A DNA stretch of 64,000 nt from Streptosporangium amethystogenes (GCF_000721075.1 NZ_JOEQ01000015.1:124001-188000), one strand, 5' to 3'; positions 26,315 to 34,981 are shown, counted from the first letter of the stretch. Made by a program: numbers and translations. The notes: generated from the letters alone by a model not told the origin.

Positions 26315-27445
26315 TCATGCCAGGGGAAGCCCGAGCACCCGCTGCGCGACGATCTGGCGCTGGATCTGCTGAGTGCCGCCGTAGATCGACTGGGCGCGCG
26401 ACCACAGGTAATCCGAGAACGGACCCGGCGCGCCCAGTACGAAGGACGGCCCCGCGAGATCGCTGACCACGCGGTAGAGGTTCTGCTCGACACGTGTGGC
26501 CAGCAGCTTGTCGACCGAGCCGGCGGATCCGGTGGTGTCCGTGGTGCGGTTCGCCAGCGACCGTGCCACGTGCCACTGCATCACCTGGACCTCCACGGTG
26601 GCCTCCGCGAGGCGGCGGCGCAGGCCCGCGTCGGCGGCCACCCGGCCCGACCGGACGTCGTCACATGCGGTGGCCAGCACGCGGCCGAGCCGTCCGACCC
26701 ATCCCATATCGGCGGGTCCGCGCTCGTACGACAGCATGTGCATCGCGATCTGCCAGCCCTGACCGCGCTCGCCGATCAGGTTGGCCGCGGGCACGGTCAC
26801 GCCGTCGAAGAAGACCTCGGCGAACTCGCGGCTGCCGCTGGCAAGCACGATCTCACGGCGGTCCACGCCAGGGGACCGCATGTCGACGACGAGCATCGAC
26901 AGGCCGCGGTGGCGCGGCCGGTCCGGCTCCGTCCGCGCGAGCAGGAGACACCACCCCGACCACATCGCGCCGCTGGTCCAAATCTTCTGGCCGTTGACGA
27001 CGAACCGGCCGTCATCGAACGTCGCAGTGGTGGAGAGCCCGGCCAGGTCAGAGCCTGCCCCGGGTTCGCTGAAGCCCTGGCACCACACCTCAGTGCAGTC
27101 GAGAAGCCCGGGAAGCACCCGGGCTTTGAGCTCCTCGCCCGCGAAGTCCGCCACGGCGTGAGCGATGTGGCCGATGGGCGGCGACGGAGGCGCCCCCGCG
27201 GCCGCGAGTTCCTCGTTGAGAATGGCCTCGTAGGCATCCGGCAGGCCGCGCCCTCCGTAGGCGGCGGGCAGCGAGAGGCCCGCGTAGCCCGCCGCGGCCA
27301 GGGCGCGGTGCCAGCGCAGGGTCCGCTCGACGGCTGCGGCGGACTCGTATCCGGTGCCATCGCGGTGCTCGGCGAGATGGTCGCGCAACCAAGCGCGCAG
27401 ACCCGCCCGGAATTCGGCTTCGGCGGGATCGTCGGCGAAATCCAT
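26315..27445 (-). CDS. Acyl-CoA dehydrogenase, larger subunit type (YGGT motif)
   Basis: A 376-aa acyl-CoA dehydrogenase with GFSEPGAGSDLAGL, NGQKIWTSGAMW and the C-terminal SIYGGTQQIQRQIVAQRVLGLP. The usual EGT glutamate is replaced by Gly (YGGT), as in the FadE28-like members of heteromeric dehydrogenases. ATG 27445 has GAGGAGC upstream and follows the stop of the next gene by one base. With 27447-28478 it probably forms a two-gene heteromeric dehydrogenase of the ChsE1-ChsE2 type. Confidence 0.87.
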   Translation of the reverse strand: MDFADDPAEAEFRAGLRAWLRDHLAEHRDGTGYESAAAVERTLRWHRALAAAGYAGLSLPAAYGGRGLPDAYEAILNEELAAAGAPPSPPIGHIAHAVADFAGEELKARVLPGLLDCTEVWCQGFSEPGAGSDLAGLSTTATFDDGRFVVNGQKIWTSGAMWSGWCLLLARTEPDRPRHRGLSMLVVDMRSPGVDRREIVLASGSREFAEVFFDGVTVPAANLIGERGQGWQIAMHMLSYERGPADMGWVGRLGRVLATACDDVRSGRVAADAGLRRRLAEATVEVQVMQWHVARSLANRTTDTTGSAGSVDKLLATRVEQNLYRVVSDLAGPSFVLGAPGPFSDYLWSRAQSIYGGTQQIQRQIVAQRVLGLPLA

Positions 27446-27446
27446 G

Positions 27447-28478
27447 TCAGCTCCTCGAAAAGTCGTCGTCGGCGATGAAACTCTGATGGTGGTGCTCGTC
27501 GCCGAGCACCAAACGGCCGGCATGGGCACGGCGGAGCCAGATGTGCGCGGGGGCTTCCCACGTCATTCCGATGCCGCCGAAGACCTGGATGGCGCTCTCG
27601 CACACCTCCACCGCCGACCGGGACACGAATGCCTTAGCGACGCGTGCGGCGCGCAGGGCCTCACGGCCTGGAAGCGCGTCGACCGCCCACGCCGAGTAGT
27701 AGGACGCGCTCCGGCCGGCCTCCACGAGGACGTGGCTGTCGGCCAGGAGTTGCTGGACCGCCTGGAACGAGCCGATGGGAGCCCCGAACTGCGCACGCGT
27801 GCGGGCGTGCTCGATCGCGGCGTCGAGCGCGGCCTGCATCGTGCCCAGCAGGTCGGCGGTCAGAAGGCTCAGGGCGAACGCGTCGAGCCGCGCGGCCGCG
27901 TCGCCGTCGGGCGCGGTCGGCGCGAATGCGGGGATGCCCGCCGACGGTGCGCCCAGAGGGCGGACCGCGCGTGTCGGATCGGCGAAGGGCAGTGGGTCGC
28001 CGAGAGAGTGCGCGACACCGCTCGCCGGGATCACGGCCGCCTCGGCTCCCGCGGCGTCCCAGGCGAGGGCCCCGACGGCGGCGCAGGCGAGGCCGCGCAG
28101 GTTGGCGTCGAGCGCCGGTGCCAGGCGGATCCCGCCTTCCGCGATGTCCTGGAGCAGCCCGGAGGGAGCGCCCCACGCCTGAAGCTGCTCGGCCGCGAGG
28201 ATGATCCCGAGGACCGGGGCGGCCACCGTGTGGTGGCCGAGTTGCTCGGCGAGCACGGTCAAGTCGACGACGCCGGCGCCGGCGCCGCCGTTCTCCTCGC
28301 GAAGGCCGATCGCGAGCCAGCCGGTGTCGACGACGCGGGACCACGAGGCTTTGTCAGGGACGGGAGGGGCGATGTCGTGAGGGCCGCGGCCGCGGTTCCA
28401 CTGGGCCGCGAGGACGGCGGCCAGCTTGCCGCACGACTCGCGGAACGCCCGCTGCTCCGCGGTGAGCTCGATTACCAT
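27447..28478 (-). CDS. Acyl-CoA dehydrogenase, small subunit type
   Basis: A 343-aa acyl-CoA-dehydrogenase-fold protein with a degenerate central domain and a C-terminal FGAPIGSFQAVQQLLAD and QVFGGIGMTWEAPAHIWLRRA. No EGT catalytic motif is seen. It is first in the two-gene operon with the YGGT dehydrogenase. Start ATG 28478 has CGGAG upstream, 15 bp from the AT-rich element, so the leader is short. Confidence 0.85.
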   Translation of the reverse strand: MVIELTAEQRAFRESCGKLAAVLAAQWNRGRGPHDIAPPVPDKASWSRVVDTGWLAIGLREENGGAGAGVVDLTVLAEQLGHHTVAAPVLGIILAAEQLQAWGAPSGLLQDIAEGGIRLAPALDANLRGLACAAVGALAWDAAGAEAAVIPASGVAHSLGDPLPFADPTRAVRPLGAPSAGIPAFAPTAPDGDAAARLDAFALSLLTADLLGTMQAALDAAIEHARTRAQFGAPIGSFQAVQQLLADSHVLVEAGRSASYYSAWAVDALPGREALRAARVAKAFVSRSAVEVCESAIQVFGGIGMTWEAPAHIWLRRAHAGRLVLGDEHHHQSFIADDDFSRS

Positions 28479-28493
28479 GTCACTCCGAGAGCT

Positions 28494-28508
28494 ATCTTAT
28501 CTATTATT
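28494..28508 (+). promoter_or_regulatory. AT-rich cluster element in a divergent promoter region
   Basis: ATCTTATCTATTATT matches ATCTTA-N3-ATGATT at all but one of the fixed positions. On the minus strand TAAGAT (28499-28494) sits where a -10 box for the dehydrogenase operon would be. The following ATTATT-GA-AATAAT adds a second short dyad (28503-28516). Confidence 0.65.
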
Positions 28509-28591
28509 GAAATAATGACGCTATTCTAGGGCTCGTCCGCGACGTCGGCAACGGGCCCGTGTCCGAGGGCGTCCTGAGCAGGGAGAGAGCC

Positions 28592-29362
28592 ATGACCGAA
28601 CGCCGGGCCGTCACCGTGACCATGGAGGACAACGTCGCATGGATCACGCTGGACGATGTCGAACGGCGTAACAGCCTGAACCCCGTGCTGGTCAGGCAGC
28701 TGGCCGATGCCTGCGCCGAGGTCCGGCGGGATCCCGGCCTGAGGGCTGTCGTGCTCCGTGCCCGCGGTCCCGTCTTCTCGGCCGGCGGTGACATCGACGC
28801 GCTCGGCGAGCCGGTGGAGGATCCGACCGTCGTCTATGCCGGCTTCAGAGCCCTGTCGGCCCTCCCGGTGCCCGTCGTCGCGGCGGTGCACGCCCCCGCG
28901 ATCGGGGCGGGCGTGAACTTCGTCCTGGCATGCGACGTGGTCGTGGCCGCGCGAAGCGCCACCTTCGACCCCCGCTTCCTCGATGTCGCGATCCATCCCG
29001 GCGGTGGCCACCTGTGGCGCATGGAACAGCGCGTGGGCCGGCAGGGAGCCGCCGCGATGGTGCTCTTCGGCGAGGCCGTGACGGCGTTGGAAGCGGAGCG
29101 GTGCGGCCTCATCTGGCGCTGCGTCGAGGACGACGATCTCCTCGACGTGGTCCGCCGCATGACGGCGCGCGTCGTGGGGCGCTCGCCGGATCTGGTGCGA
29201 CGGACCAAGGCGACGATGCGGCTCAGCCGCTCCCTGACCGATCCCCGCATGGCGGCCGATCTCGAACAGGTCGCCCAGGACTGGTCGATGCGGCAGCCCA
29301 GCTTCACCGAGGCCGTCCGCCGGCTCCGCGAGCGGGTACGGCCGCGTGCCGGAAACTCCTGA
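28592..29362 (+). CDS. Enoyl-CoA hydratase/isomerase (crotonase family)
   Basis: A 256-aa crotonase with VHAPAIGAGVNFVLACDVV and IHPGGGHLWRMEQRVG. The second catalytic glutamate position is occupied by a GGGH-type sequence, so it may be an isomerase or a hydrolase rather than a hydratase. ATG 28592 has GGGAGAGAG upstream. It is a single-gene unit ending in a hairpin shared with the convergent ligase. Confidence 0.87.
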   Translation: MTERRAVTVTMEDNVAWITLDDVERRNSLNPVLVRQLADACAEVRRDPGLRAVVLRARGPVFSAGGDIDALGEPVEDPTVVYAGFRALSALPVPVVAAVHAPAIGAGVNFVLACDVVVAARSATFDPRFLDVAIHPGGGHLWRMEQRVGRQGAAAMVLFGEAVTALEAERCGLIWRCVEDDDLLDVVRRMTARVVGRSPDLVRRTKATMRLSRSLTDPRMAADLEQVAQDWSMRQPSFTEAVRRLRERVRPRAGNS

Positions 29363-29377
29363 CGGGCGTACCGTCAG
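29359..29377. terminator. Hairpin spanning two convergent stop codons
   Basis: CTGACGG (29359-29365) and CCGTCAG (29371-29377) form a 7-bp stem with a 5-nt loop. Both stop codons, of the crotonase and the convergent ligase, lie in the stem. Confidence 0.6.
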
Positions 29378-30939
29378 CCGGCCGGGCGCAGTAGTGTCCC
29401 GGCCAGCTCGTGGAGTTCGGCCTTGGCCACCTTCCCGACCGCTCCACGGGGCAGGTCGTCGACGAACCAGACGCGCCGCGGCACCTTGAAGTTCGCGAGC
29501 CGCTCCCGGCACCAGCCGATGAGCTCCTCTCCGGTGACATCACGGCCGCCGGTGCCGTCCTCGGGAACGACGAAGGCGGCCGTCACCTCGCCGAGGCGCT
29601 CGTCGGGCACCCCGATGACGGCGACCTCCCGCACCTGCGGGTGCTCGACCAGCGTGTGCTCGACCTCGGCAGGGTAGACGTTGAACCCACCCACGATGAC
29701 GAGGTCGCGCGCGCGGCCCGCGATGCGCACGTAGCCGTCGTCGCCGATCCAGCCGAGGTCTCCCGTACGCAGCCAGCCGTCGTGGATCACCTCGGCGGTG
29801 GCGACGGGATCGTCCAGGTAACCCGCCATGACGTTGTCGCCGGTGACCTCGATCTCGCCCACGAGCGGGTCGCCCGTCGCGTCAGGAGCCCAGACCCGGG
29901 CGCGTACGCCGTCGATGGGCCGGCCGATCGAGCCGCAGACCAGGTCGAACGGGTCTCCGGGCCGGGTCATCGTGCAGACGCCGGTGGCCTCGGTGAGCCC
30001 GTAGCCGATGATCACGTCATCGATTCCGAGGCCGTCGATGAGCCCCCGTACGAGGGCGGGCGGCACGATCGCCGAACCGATGACCGCCGTTCGAATGCCG
30101 AGCTCGCCCGGGATGTCGCCGGCCAGCCGGGCCGCGAGGACGTACTGCTGCACCGCGGGCGGGGCGTTGAGGACCGTGACCGGGTGGGTGCGCAAGACGT
30201 CGACGACGGACGTGGCGGACACCACGGGCACCAGCACGACGGTGGCCCGCGCGTGGAACGCGGAGATCAGACCGGTCTTGAACCCACCGATGTGCGCCAG
30301 CGGGTAGGTCACGGGGTAGATGTCGCCGCGCCTGAGGCCGACGACGTCGGACCAGGTGCGCGCCGTCGAGAGCATCGGCCCCTGCCGTAGCAACGCGCCC
30401 TTGGGGCGCCCCGTTGTGCCCGAGGTGAACTGGATGGCGGTGATGTCACCCGCGGGAACCGGGGAAACCGGCCTGCCGCCGGCCCGCTCGACCAGATCAC
30501 TCCAGCCCGCGCCGCCTTCCGGCACGTCCTCGCCGAGGGCCACCACAACGGCGCCACCGGCTATCGACAAGGCCTCCTCCGCCAGCCGGCGACCGAGGAA
30601 GTGGTCAGGCGCGACCACGAAGCCGCAGGCGGCTCGCGGCAGGATCTCGCCCACCTCCGATGGGGTGTAGCGAGGGTTGAGCGGCACGAGAACGCCGCCG
30701 GCGACGATCGCCGAGAGCATGGCGACGGTGCAGTCGATCGTGTTCACGGCCCAGGCCGCGACCCGGTCTCCGGGGCGCAGGCCCTGGCTCTGCCAGGCGG
30801 CGACACCCGCGCGGACGCACGCGTCGAGTTCGGCGTACGAGAGGGTGTGTCCCTCGCAGATCACAGCGGTGACATCGGCGGCGTCCTCGGCCGCGGTGGC
30901 GAGCAGCGCGTCGATCGAGTGGGGGAAGGTAGCGGTCAT
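29374..30939 (-). CDS. AMP-forming acyl-CoA ligase (FadD type)
   Basis: A 521-aa ANL-superfamily enzyme. AMP-binding motif FTSGTTGRPKGALL, IGYGLTEATG, the hinge DGWLRTGDLGWIGDDG, GRARDLVIVGGFNVYPAEVE, and the adenylation lysine in AVGKVAKAEL. It activates a carboxylic acid to its CoA thioester with ATP. Its ATG 30939 overlaps the stop of the VOC gene (ATGA), giving a two-gene operon divergent from a GntR regulator. Confidence 0.92.
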   Translation of the reverse strand: MTATFPHSIDALLATAAEDAADVTAVICEGHTLSYAELDACVRAGVAAWQSQGLRPGDRVAAWAVNTIDCTVAMLSAIVAGGVLVPLNPRYTPSEVGEILPRAACGFVVAPDHFLGRRLAEEALSIAGGAVVVALGEDVPEGGAGWSDLVERAGGRPVSPVPAGDITAIQFTSGTTGRPKGALLRQGPMLSTARTWSDVVGLRRGDIYPVTYPLAHIGGFKTGLISAFHARATVVLVPVVSATSVVDVLRTHPVTVLNAPPAVQQYVLAARLAGDIPGELGIRTAVIGSAIVPPALVRGLIDGLGIDDVIIGYGLTEATGVCTMTRPGDPFDLVCGSIGRPIDGVRARVWAPDATGDPLVGEIEVTGDNVMAGYLDDPVATAEVIHDGWLRTGDLGWIGDDGYVRIAGRARDLVIVGGFNVYPAEVEHTLVEHPQVREVAVIGVPDERLGEVTAAFVVPEDGTGGRDVTGEELIGWCRERLANFKVPRRVWFVDDLPRGAVGKVAKAELHELAGTLLRPAG

Positions 30940-31532
30940 GCCTGGTCCTCGTGGTGTGGTCGTGGATAGACGAGGTGGTCGCCGAAGGCGGCGCGCACGA
31001 CGTCCGTGCTACGCGCGTCGAGAAGCTCGAGACACCAGGGAACCCGTGCGTCGCGGGACTCGGTGTAAGCCCAGAAGCCCGGGTCGGTGGGCGTCGGGGC
31101 GAGGGGCATCGCTCCGCGTCCGCGAACTACTGCGGTCATCGGGAACATCGTGTCCGGGTGTCGCCCGACAGGGGAGTAGCTCACCTCGGCGCCGTCGCCG
31201 AGCGCGGAGACGGCCCGGTCGAGGTCGTCGACCCAGAAGGCGAGGTGGTGGATTCCGGGACCGCGCTCCTCGAGCCACGCCGATGTGCGGGTGCGGCCGC
31301 GGTGCGGCTCCACGAGCTCGATCGCGGTGTCGGCCAGGCGGGCGAAGGCCACCCGGCCCGAGGACGGCCCGAGGATCTCGCCGTGGAGCTGGAGCAGCCC
31401 GTCGGGATGGTCCACGTCGCGGACGAGCCAGTCTTCGATGCCCAGCAGGGCACCCCATGTGCAGCGGAACTCCTCGATGCTGTGCACGGCGAAGCCGATA
31501 TGACAGAGTCCCACGATTCCGGGAACGCTCAT
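30936..31532 (-). CDS. VOC/glyoxalase-family protein
   Basis: A 198-aa protein with paired beta-alpha-beta-beta-beta modules. Metal ligands are probable in LCHIGFAVHS and PGIHHLAFWVDDLDRAV, and the protein ends EDQA. Members include epimerases such as methylmalonyl-CoA epimerase and ring-cleaving dioxygenases. ATG 31532 starts the conserved part; the much longer open frame upstream (to 31763) overlaps the divergent regulator and is spurious. It lies upstream of the ligase in one operon. Confidence 0.8.
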   Translation of the reverse strand: MSVPGIVGLCHIGFAVHSIEEFRCTWGALLGIEDWLVRDVDHPDGLLQLHGEILGPSSGRVAFARLADTAIELVEPHRGRTRTSAWLEERGPGIHHLAFWVDDLDRAVSALGDGAEVSYSPVGRHPDTMFPMTAVVRGRGAMPLAPTPTDPGFWAYTESRDARVPWCLELLDARSTDVVRAAFGDHLVYPRPHHEDQA

Positions 31533-31585
31533 CGCCGCCCCAGCTCGCGCCGTCCGGGCCGCCGGGGGGGCCGCGGAGTGGGACT

Positions 31586-31594
31586 GTGTACACT
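31586..31594 (+). promoter_or_regulatory. GntR-type operator GTGTACAC over a -10 box
   Basis: GTGTACAC (31586-31593) is a perfect 8-bp palindrome of the FadR-subfamily GT-N-AC form. TACACT (31589-31594) fits a TANNNT -10 box, followed after 6 nt by GTG 31601, so the transcript would be leaderless and directly blocked by the bound regulator. Confidence 0.6.
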
Positions 31595-31600
31595 CTCTGG

Positions 31601-32365
31601 GTGCACGCCGAATCCGGTGCCGGCTCCACGCGTCGCCCGAAACTCTCGCTCGAGGTGGCCCGGCAGATCGTCCAGACGATGAGCGAGGCTGGCATGGGGC
31701 CGGGCGACCGCTACTTGCCGGAGGCGGAGGCGATGCGGCGCCACGGAGTGGGACGAGGTACATACCGCGAAGCGCTTCGTTTCCTGGAGCACCAGGGCCT
31801 GATCATCATGCGTCCCGGGCCGAACGGTGGGCCGGAGATCGTCCAACCGGGCTGGCCCAATCTCGCCTCGACCATCGCCTTGCTGCTGCAGTTCGCCGGG
31901 GCGCCCCTGCGATCGGTGCTGGACGCCAGGGTCGTCATCGAGCCGGGCATGGCCGAACTCGCCGCGCGGAACGCGACGGAGGAGGAGCTGGCCCTGATGG
32001 CCGACGACCTCGACGCCATCGAACGCGCGCTGGGCTCCTATCGGGCGTTCGCGACGGCCTACGAGGCCTATTGGCAGCACCTTGCCGAAAGTAGCCATAA
32101 CGAGTTGTTCGCCTTCCTCAGTCCGGCGCTGCGTGCCATCGTCAACAGCGCCGGATTCGTACCGGATGAACCGTATCGGAGCGAAGTGCTGGCCCGGCTT
32201 CGTACCGTGCACGCTGCCGTGGTCGCGCGTGACCCGGCTCGGGCCCGTGAGGTCATGCGCGCACTCGAGGAGGAGTTCGGGCGGCGGCTCAGGCAGGGGT
32301 ATCCCCGGCAGATCGCACGGGTGATGACCTGGTCGGATGTGCGCCAGCCCGGTGACCCCGCGTAG
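31601..32365 (+). CDS. GntR-family regulator, FadR/FCD type
   Basis: A 254-aa regulator with an N-terminal winged helix (YLPEAEAMRRHGVGRGTYREAL) and an all-helical FCD ligand domain with histidine candidates for metal or acid binding. GTG 31601 is preferred; the frame is open far upstream (30677) but that overlaps the divergent ligase and VOC genes. It probably represses itself and the divergent VOC-ligase operon through the GTGTACAC site. Confidence 0.85.
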   Translation: MHAESGAGSTRRPKLSLEVARQIVQTMSEAGMGPGDRYLPEAEAMRRHGVGRGTYREALRFLEHQGLIIMRPGPNGGPEIVQPGWPNLASTIALLLQFAGAPLRSVLDARVVIEPGMAELAARNATEEELALMADDLDAIERALGSYRAFATAYEAYWQHLAESSHNELFAFLSPALRAIVNSAGFVPDEPYRSEVLARLRTVHAAVVARDPARAREVMRALEEEFGRRLRQGYPRQIARVMTWSDVRQPGDPA

Positions 32366-32374
32366 CCGCCGACG

Positions 32375-32392
32375 GGACGCCGCCGAGCGTCC
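32375..32392. terminator. Hairpin between convergent GntR and SnoaL-like genes
   Basis: GGACGC (32375-32380) pairs with GCGTCC (32387-32392) around a 6-nt loop just after the GntR stop. The stem is short, so this is a modest candidate. Confidence 0.4.
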
Positions 32393-32427
32393 GAGTGTGA
32401 CACCGAGCGCGGTCCGCGGCGGCGCGG

Positions 32428-32835
32428 TCATCCGACGCGGCTCACGCGCCGGTAGATGCGCCAGCCTCCGGGCGTGCGGGTGAGCTCGTCGGCGTAGACG
32501 CCGAACACGCGGACCACGGGCGCTGAGGTGGTGTCGCCGAAGAAGAGGAAATATGACACCGCGTCGGCCGTGTCTCCGTCGACGGTCACGTGCAGGGGGA
32601 CCACGAGGTGGCGGGTCGCCGTTCCCGGTCCGCTGACCCCTTCCGCACGCCGTTGCCGGGTGGCGGCGACGATCTCCTCGATGCCGTTCTGCGTGCTCGC
32701 GCCGAAGGTCCAGGTGGCGTCGTGAGTGTAGAGCGTGCGGTAGTCGTCGGGCGTGCCCTCGTCGGCGAGGTGCGCGGCGCGCCCGACGAGATCCCGGATG
32801 AGTGCGTGGTCGTGCGCGGGGCTGGCGTCGGACAT
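32428..32835 (-). CDS. SnoaL/NTF2-like protein
   Basis: A 135-aa cone-shaped NTF2-fold protein: an N-terminal helix-rich segment (LIRDLVGRAAHLADEG, DDYRTLYTHDATWTFG) and a beta-sheet end (DGDTADAVSYFLFFGD, GGWRIYRRVSRVG). Members are polyketide cyclases, ketosteroid isomerases or binding proteins. ATG 32835 is preceded by a TATGTT -10-like box 12 nt away, so the leader is very short. No catalytic pair can be assigned. Confidence 0.8.
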   Translation of the reverse strand: MSDASPAHDHALIRDLVGRAAHLADEGTPDDYRTLYTHDATWTFGASTQNGIEEIVAATRQRRAEGVSGPGTATRHLVVPLHVTVDGDTADAVSYFLFFGDTTSAPVVRVFGVYADELTRTPGGWRIYRRVSRVG

Positions 32836-32846
32836 TGTGTCACTCT

Positions 32847-32861
32847 AACATATTAATGATG
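32847..32861 (+). promoter_or_regulatory. AT-rich cluster element upstream of the SnoaL-like and UGSC operons
   Basis: AACATATTAATGATG is a weaker match to the shared element and carries the dyad ACAT-N7-ATGT (32848-32862). It lies in the region between the divergent SnoaL-like gene and the NifU-like gene. Confidence 0.4.
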
Positions 32862-32932
32862 TAAATCATAGGAAGACGGACGTCGCGCAGTCGCCAAATT
32901 GAGGTACCTGATTTCAGTGATCCGTACATCCA

Positions 32933-32961
32933 TTGACGATGTTGCGACTAAAGACTAGGTT
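32933..32961 (+). promoter_or_regulatory. Promoter of the NifU-like/UGSC operon
   Basis: TTGACG (32933-32938), a 17-nt spacer and TAGGTT (32956-32961) give a good sigma-70-type promoter. A transcript start near 32968 would leave a leader of about 37 nt with GGAGG before ATG 33005. Confidence 0.65.
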
Positions 32962-33004
32962 CCTGGATTGCTCAGAGATGGCATCGGGAATGGAGGATGC
33001 GGTC

Positions 33005-33256
33005 ATGGCAGTGATGTCGATCGGTGCACAGCTCGTCGCCGAATTCGACCGGATGGTCCGCCGGGACGGCGGCGAGGTCACCCTCCTGGCGGAGGACGGT
33101 GACGTGATCCGCGTTGGTTACCGGCCCGGGAACGCCGGCCCCGATTGTCGCGACGATGTCTGCATTCTGCCGCAGCAGGAGCTGTGGCAGCTCATGGCCG
33201 AGACACTGCGCCGGCGTGGCCCGCACATCGAGCTCGTGATGGAGGTACTCCCGTGA
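33005..33256 (+). CDS. Small NifU C-terminal-domain-like protein
   Basis: An 83-aa protein. VRRDGGEVTLLAEDGDVIRV resembles the start of the NifU C-terminal (Nfu) domain, a one-domain iron-sulfur scaffold, but the two cysteines are spaced C48-x4-C53 (DCRDDVC) rather than CxxC. ATG 33005 has GGAGG 8 nt ahead; longer starts from 32933 have none. Its stop overlaps the GTG of the UGSC gene (GTGA), so the proteins are probably made in equal amounts and may work together. Confidence 0.7.
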   Translation: MAVMSIGAQLVAEFDRMVRRDGGEVTLLAEDGDVIRVGYRPGNAGPDCRDDVCILPQQELWQLMAETLRRRGPHIELVMEVLP

Positions 33257-34965
33257 ACACGCGGCTGACCATTGTCAACCCGGTTGCGACGCCCCGGTCA
33301 CACGCCGACGGTGACCGCTTCCCACCCGCGGCGCGGCCGTCGACGCTGGACGGCGCGACCGTGGCGCTGTACTGGAACGGCAAGCAGAACGGCCTGGACG
33401 CGCTGGCGCGGGCCAGGGAGCTCATCGACGCGAGATTCCGTGGAGTCACCTTCATCGAGATGACGGGCGCGCTCGGAGGCACGACGCGTTACCTCTCCGA
33501 GGAGCAGCTCGCGCTGATCGAGAAGCGGGTCGACGCCATGGTCGCCTCCACGGCGGACTGCGGCAGCTGCTGCTCCTGGCTCATGCGCGACCTCTGCGAG
33601 GTCGAGCGCCGCGGCGTCCCCGCCGTGGGCTACACCGCGGAGATCTTCGATGAGGACGCCCAATTCAGCGCCAAGACTTTCGGTGTGCCGGAGGCGTGCC
33701 CGGTGATCGTCCCGGAGTGCTTCTCCAACAAGAGTACGGAGGAGATCCACCGCATGGTGGACGAGTCCTTCGCGGAGGTGGTCACCTGCCTGACGTCCGA
33801 GCGGGCCGTGTACGACGTCCTGCCCGAGTTCGCCTCGATGGTGCTCGAGGGGGCGCCCGAACTCCACTTTGACGGTGAGGACCAGCTCGACGCCTTCGAC
33901 GAGATGCAGCGCCGGTTCGTGGCCAACGGCTGGAGTGACGGGATGCCCCTGGTGCCGCCGACCCGTCGCAAGGTCGCGGAGATGGTGGCGGCGTCCGGGC
34001 TGGACGGTGACCACGTGATGGGCGACTTCGCGCCGGGCTTCGGCATCGGCACAGTGGAGAAGATCGCCGCGAACGCGGTCATGGCAGGGTGCCGGCCGGA
34101 GGCCATGCCCGTGGTTCTCGCGATCATGGAATGCATCCTCGACCCGTCCATAGGGCTGCGCACCTGGGCGATGTCCACCGGTCCGCAAGCCCCGCTCGTG
34201 CTCGTCTCGGGCCCTATCGCCGACCAGATCGGCATGAACCGCGGTATCTGCGCGCTCGGCCCGGGCTCGATCTCCGCGGTCAACGTCGGCATCGGGCGAG
34301 CGCTGCGGCTCATCATGATGAACGTGGGCCTGTCGTACCCGGGCATCACCGACATGGACACGATCGGTACCCCGATGAAGTTCTCGGCCTGCGTCGCCGA
34401 GAACGAGGAGCGAACGCCATGGGATCCCTGGCGTGTCCAGCAGGGCTTCTCGGCAGAGGAGTCGACGGTGACCGTGAACGTCCCCTATGGCATGACCGAG
34501 TTCTTCGACTTCCAGAACTCCAATCCGGAACTGCTCATCGAGAGCTGGTCGACACTCACCTCCCAGGCCGTCGGCACGCCGGCTGCGGGCGCCTGGTTGA
34601 TCAAGCAGGACGCTCCGCTGTCCGCCGGGTATCCGTTCCACGGGAAGTTCTCCAACATGCTGCTGATGGCGCCGGACCACGCTGCGGCCTTCGCCGCGGC
34701 CGGCTGGACACCGGACGACATCCGTGAGGCGATCCACCGGCGGACGAAGGTGCCGTTCCGCCAGCTGATGTTGAACCAGTCGATGGCCGCCTTCGAGACG
34801 TCCCACCCGGAGCTGCGGTGGTTGCTCGACGCCCCGGAGACGATGGTCACGGTCAACCCCTCCGCCGACTGCTTCGAGTTCTTCGTCGTCGGCGCCAAGG
34901 CCGGGCGCAGCCAGTTCTGCTTCGGAGGCACGAACTCGGTGACCAAGCCCGTCGTCGTCCCCTGA
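33253..34965 (+). CDS. UGSC-family protein with Cys in place of selenocysteine
   Basis: A 570-aa protein whose N-terminal third carries the UGSC-type motif as DCGSC (Cys103-Gly-Ser-Cys106), followed by another Cys107. In other members the first Cys is selenocysteine; here the codon is TGC. The C-terminal part (about 230-570) has the conserved blocks MPLVPPTRRKVAEM, GFGIGTVEKIAANAVMAGC and MDTIGTPMKFSAC. A redox or thiol-transfer role is likely but the biochemistry of the family is not known to me. GTG 33253 overlaps the stop of the NifU-like gene. The neighbouring crotonase starts 16 bp after it. Confidence 0.8.
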   Translation: MNTRLTIVNPVATPRSHADGDRFPPAARPSTLDGATVALYWNGKQNGLDALARARELIDARFRGVTFIEMTGALGGTTRYLSEEQLALIEKRVDAMVASTADCGSCCSWLMRDLCEVERRGVPAVGYTAEIFDEDAQFSAKTFGVPEACPVIVPECFSNKSTEEIHRMVDESFAEVVTCLTSERAVYDVLPEFASMVLEGAPELHFDGEDQLDAFDEMQRRFVANGWSDGMPLVPPTRRKVAEMVAASGLDGDHVMGDFAPGFGIGTVEKIAANAVMAGCRPEAMPVVLAIMECILDPSIGLRTWAMSTGPQAPLVLVSGPIADQIGMNRGICALGPGSISAVNVGIGRALRLIMMNVGLSYPGITDMDTIGTPMKFSACVAENEERTPWDPWRVQQGFSAEESTVTVNVPYGMTEFFDFQNSNPELLIESWSTLTSQAVGTPAAGAWLIKQDAPLSAGYPFHGKFSNMLLMAPDHAAAFAAAGWTPDDIREAIHRRTKVPFRQLMLNQSMAAFETSHPELRWLLDAPETMVTVNPSADCFEFFVVGAKAGRSQFCFGGTNSVTKPVVVP

Positions 34966-34981
34966 GATGCCTGGAGAATCG

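Noticed and set aside
30677..31600. Upstream extension of the GntR frame at 31601
   Set aside because: Low-complexity Arg/Gly/Pro translation overlapping the divergent ligase and VOC genes.
33559..33570. Selenocysteine codon in the UGSC motif
   Set aside because: The motif is encoded by TGC, not TGA, so it is a cysteine variant.
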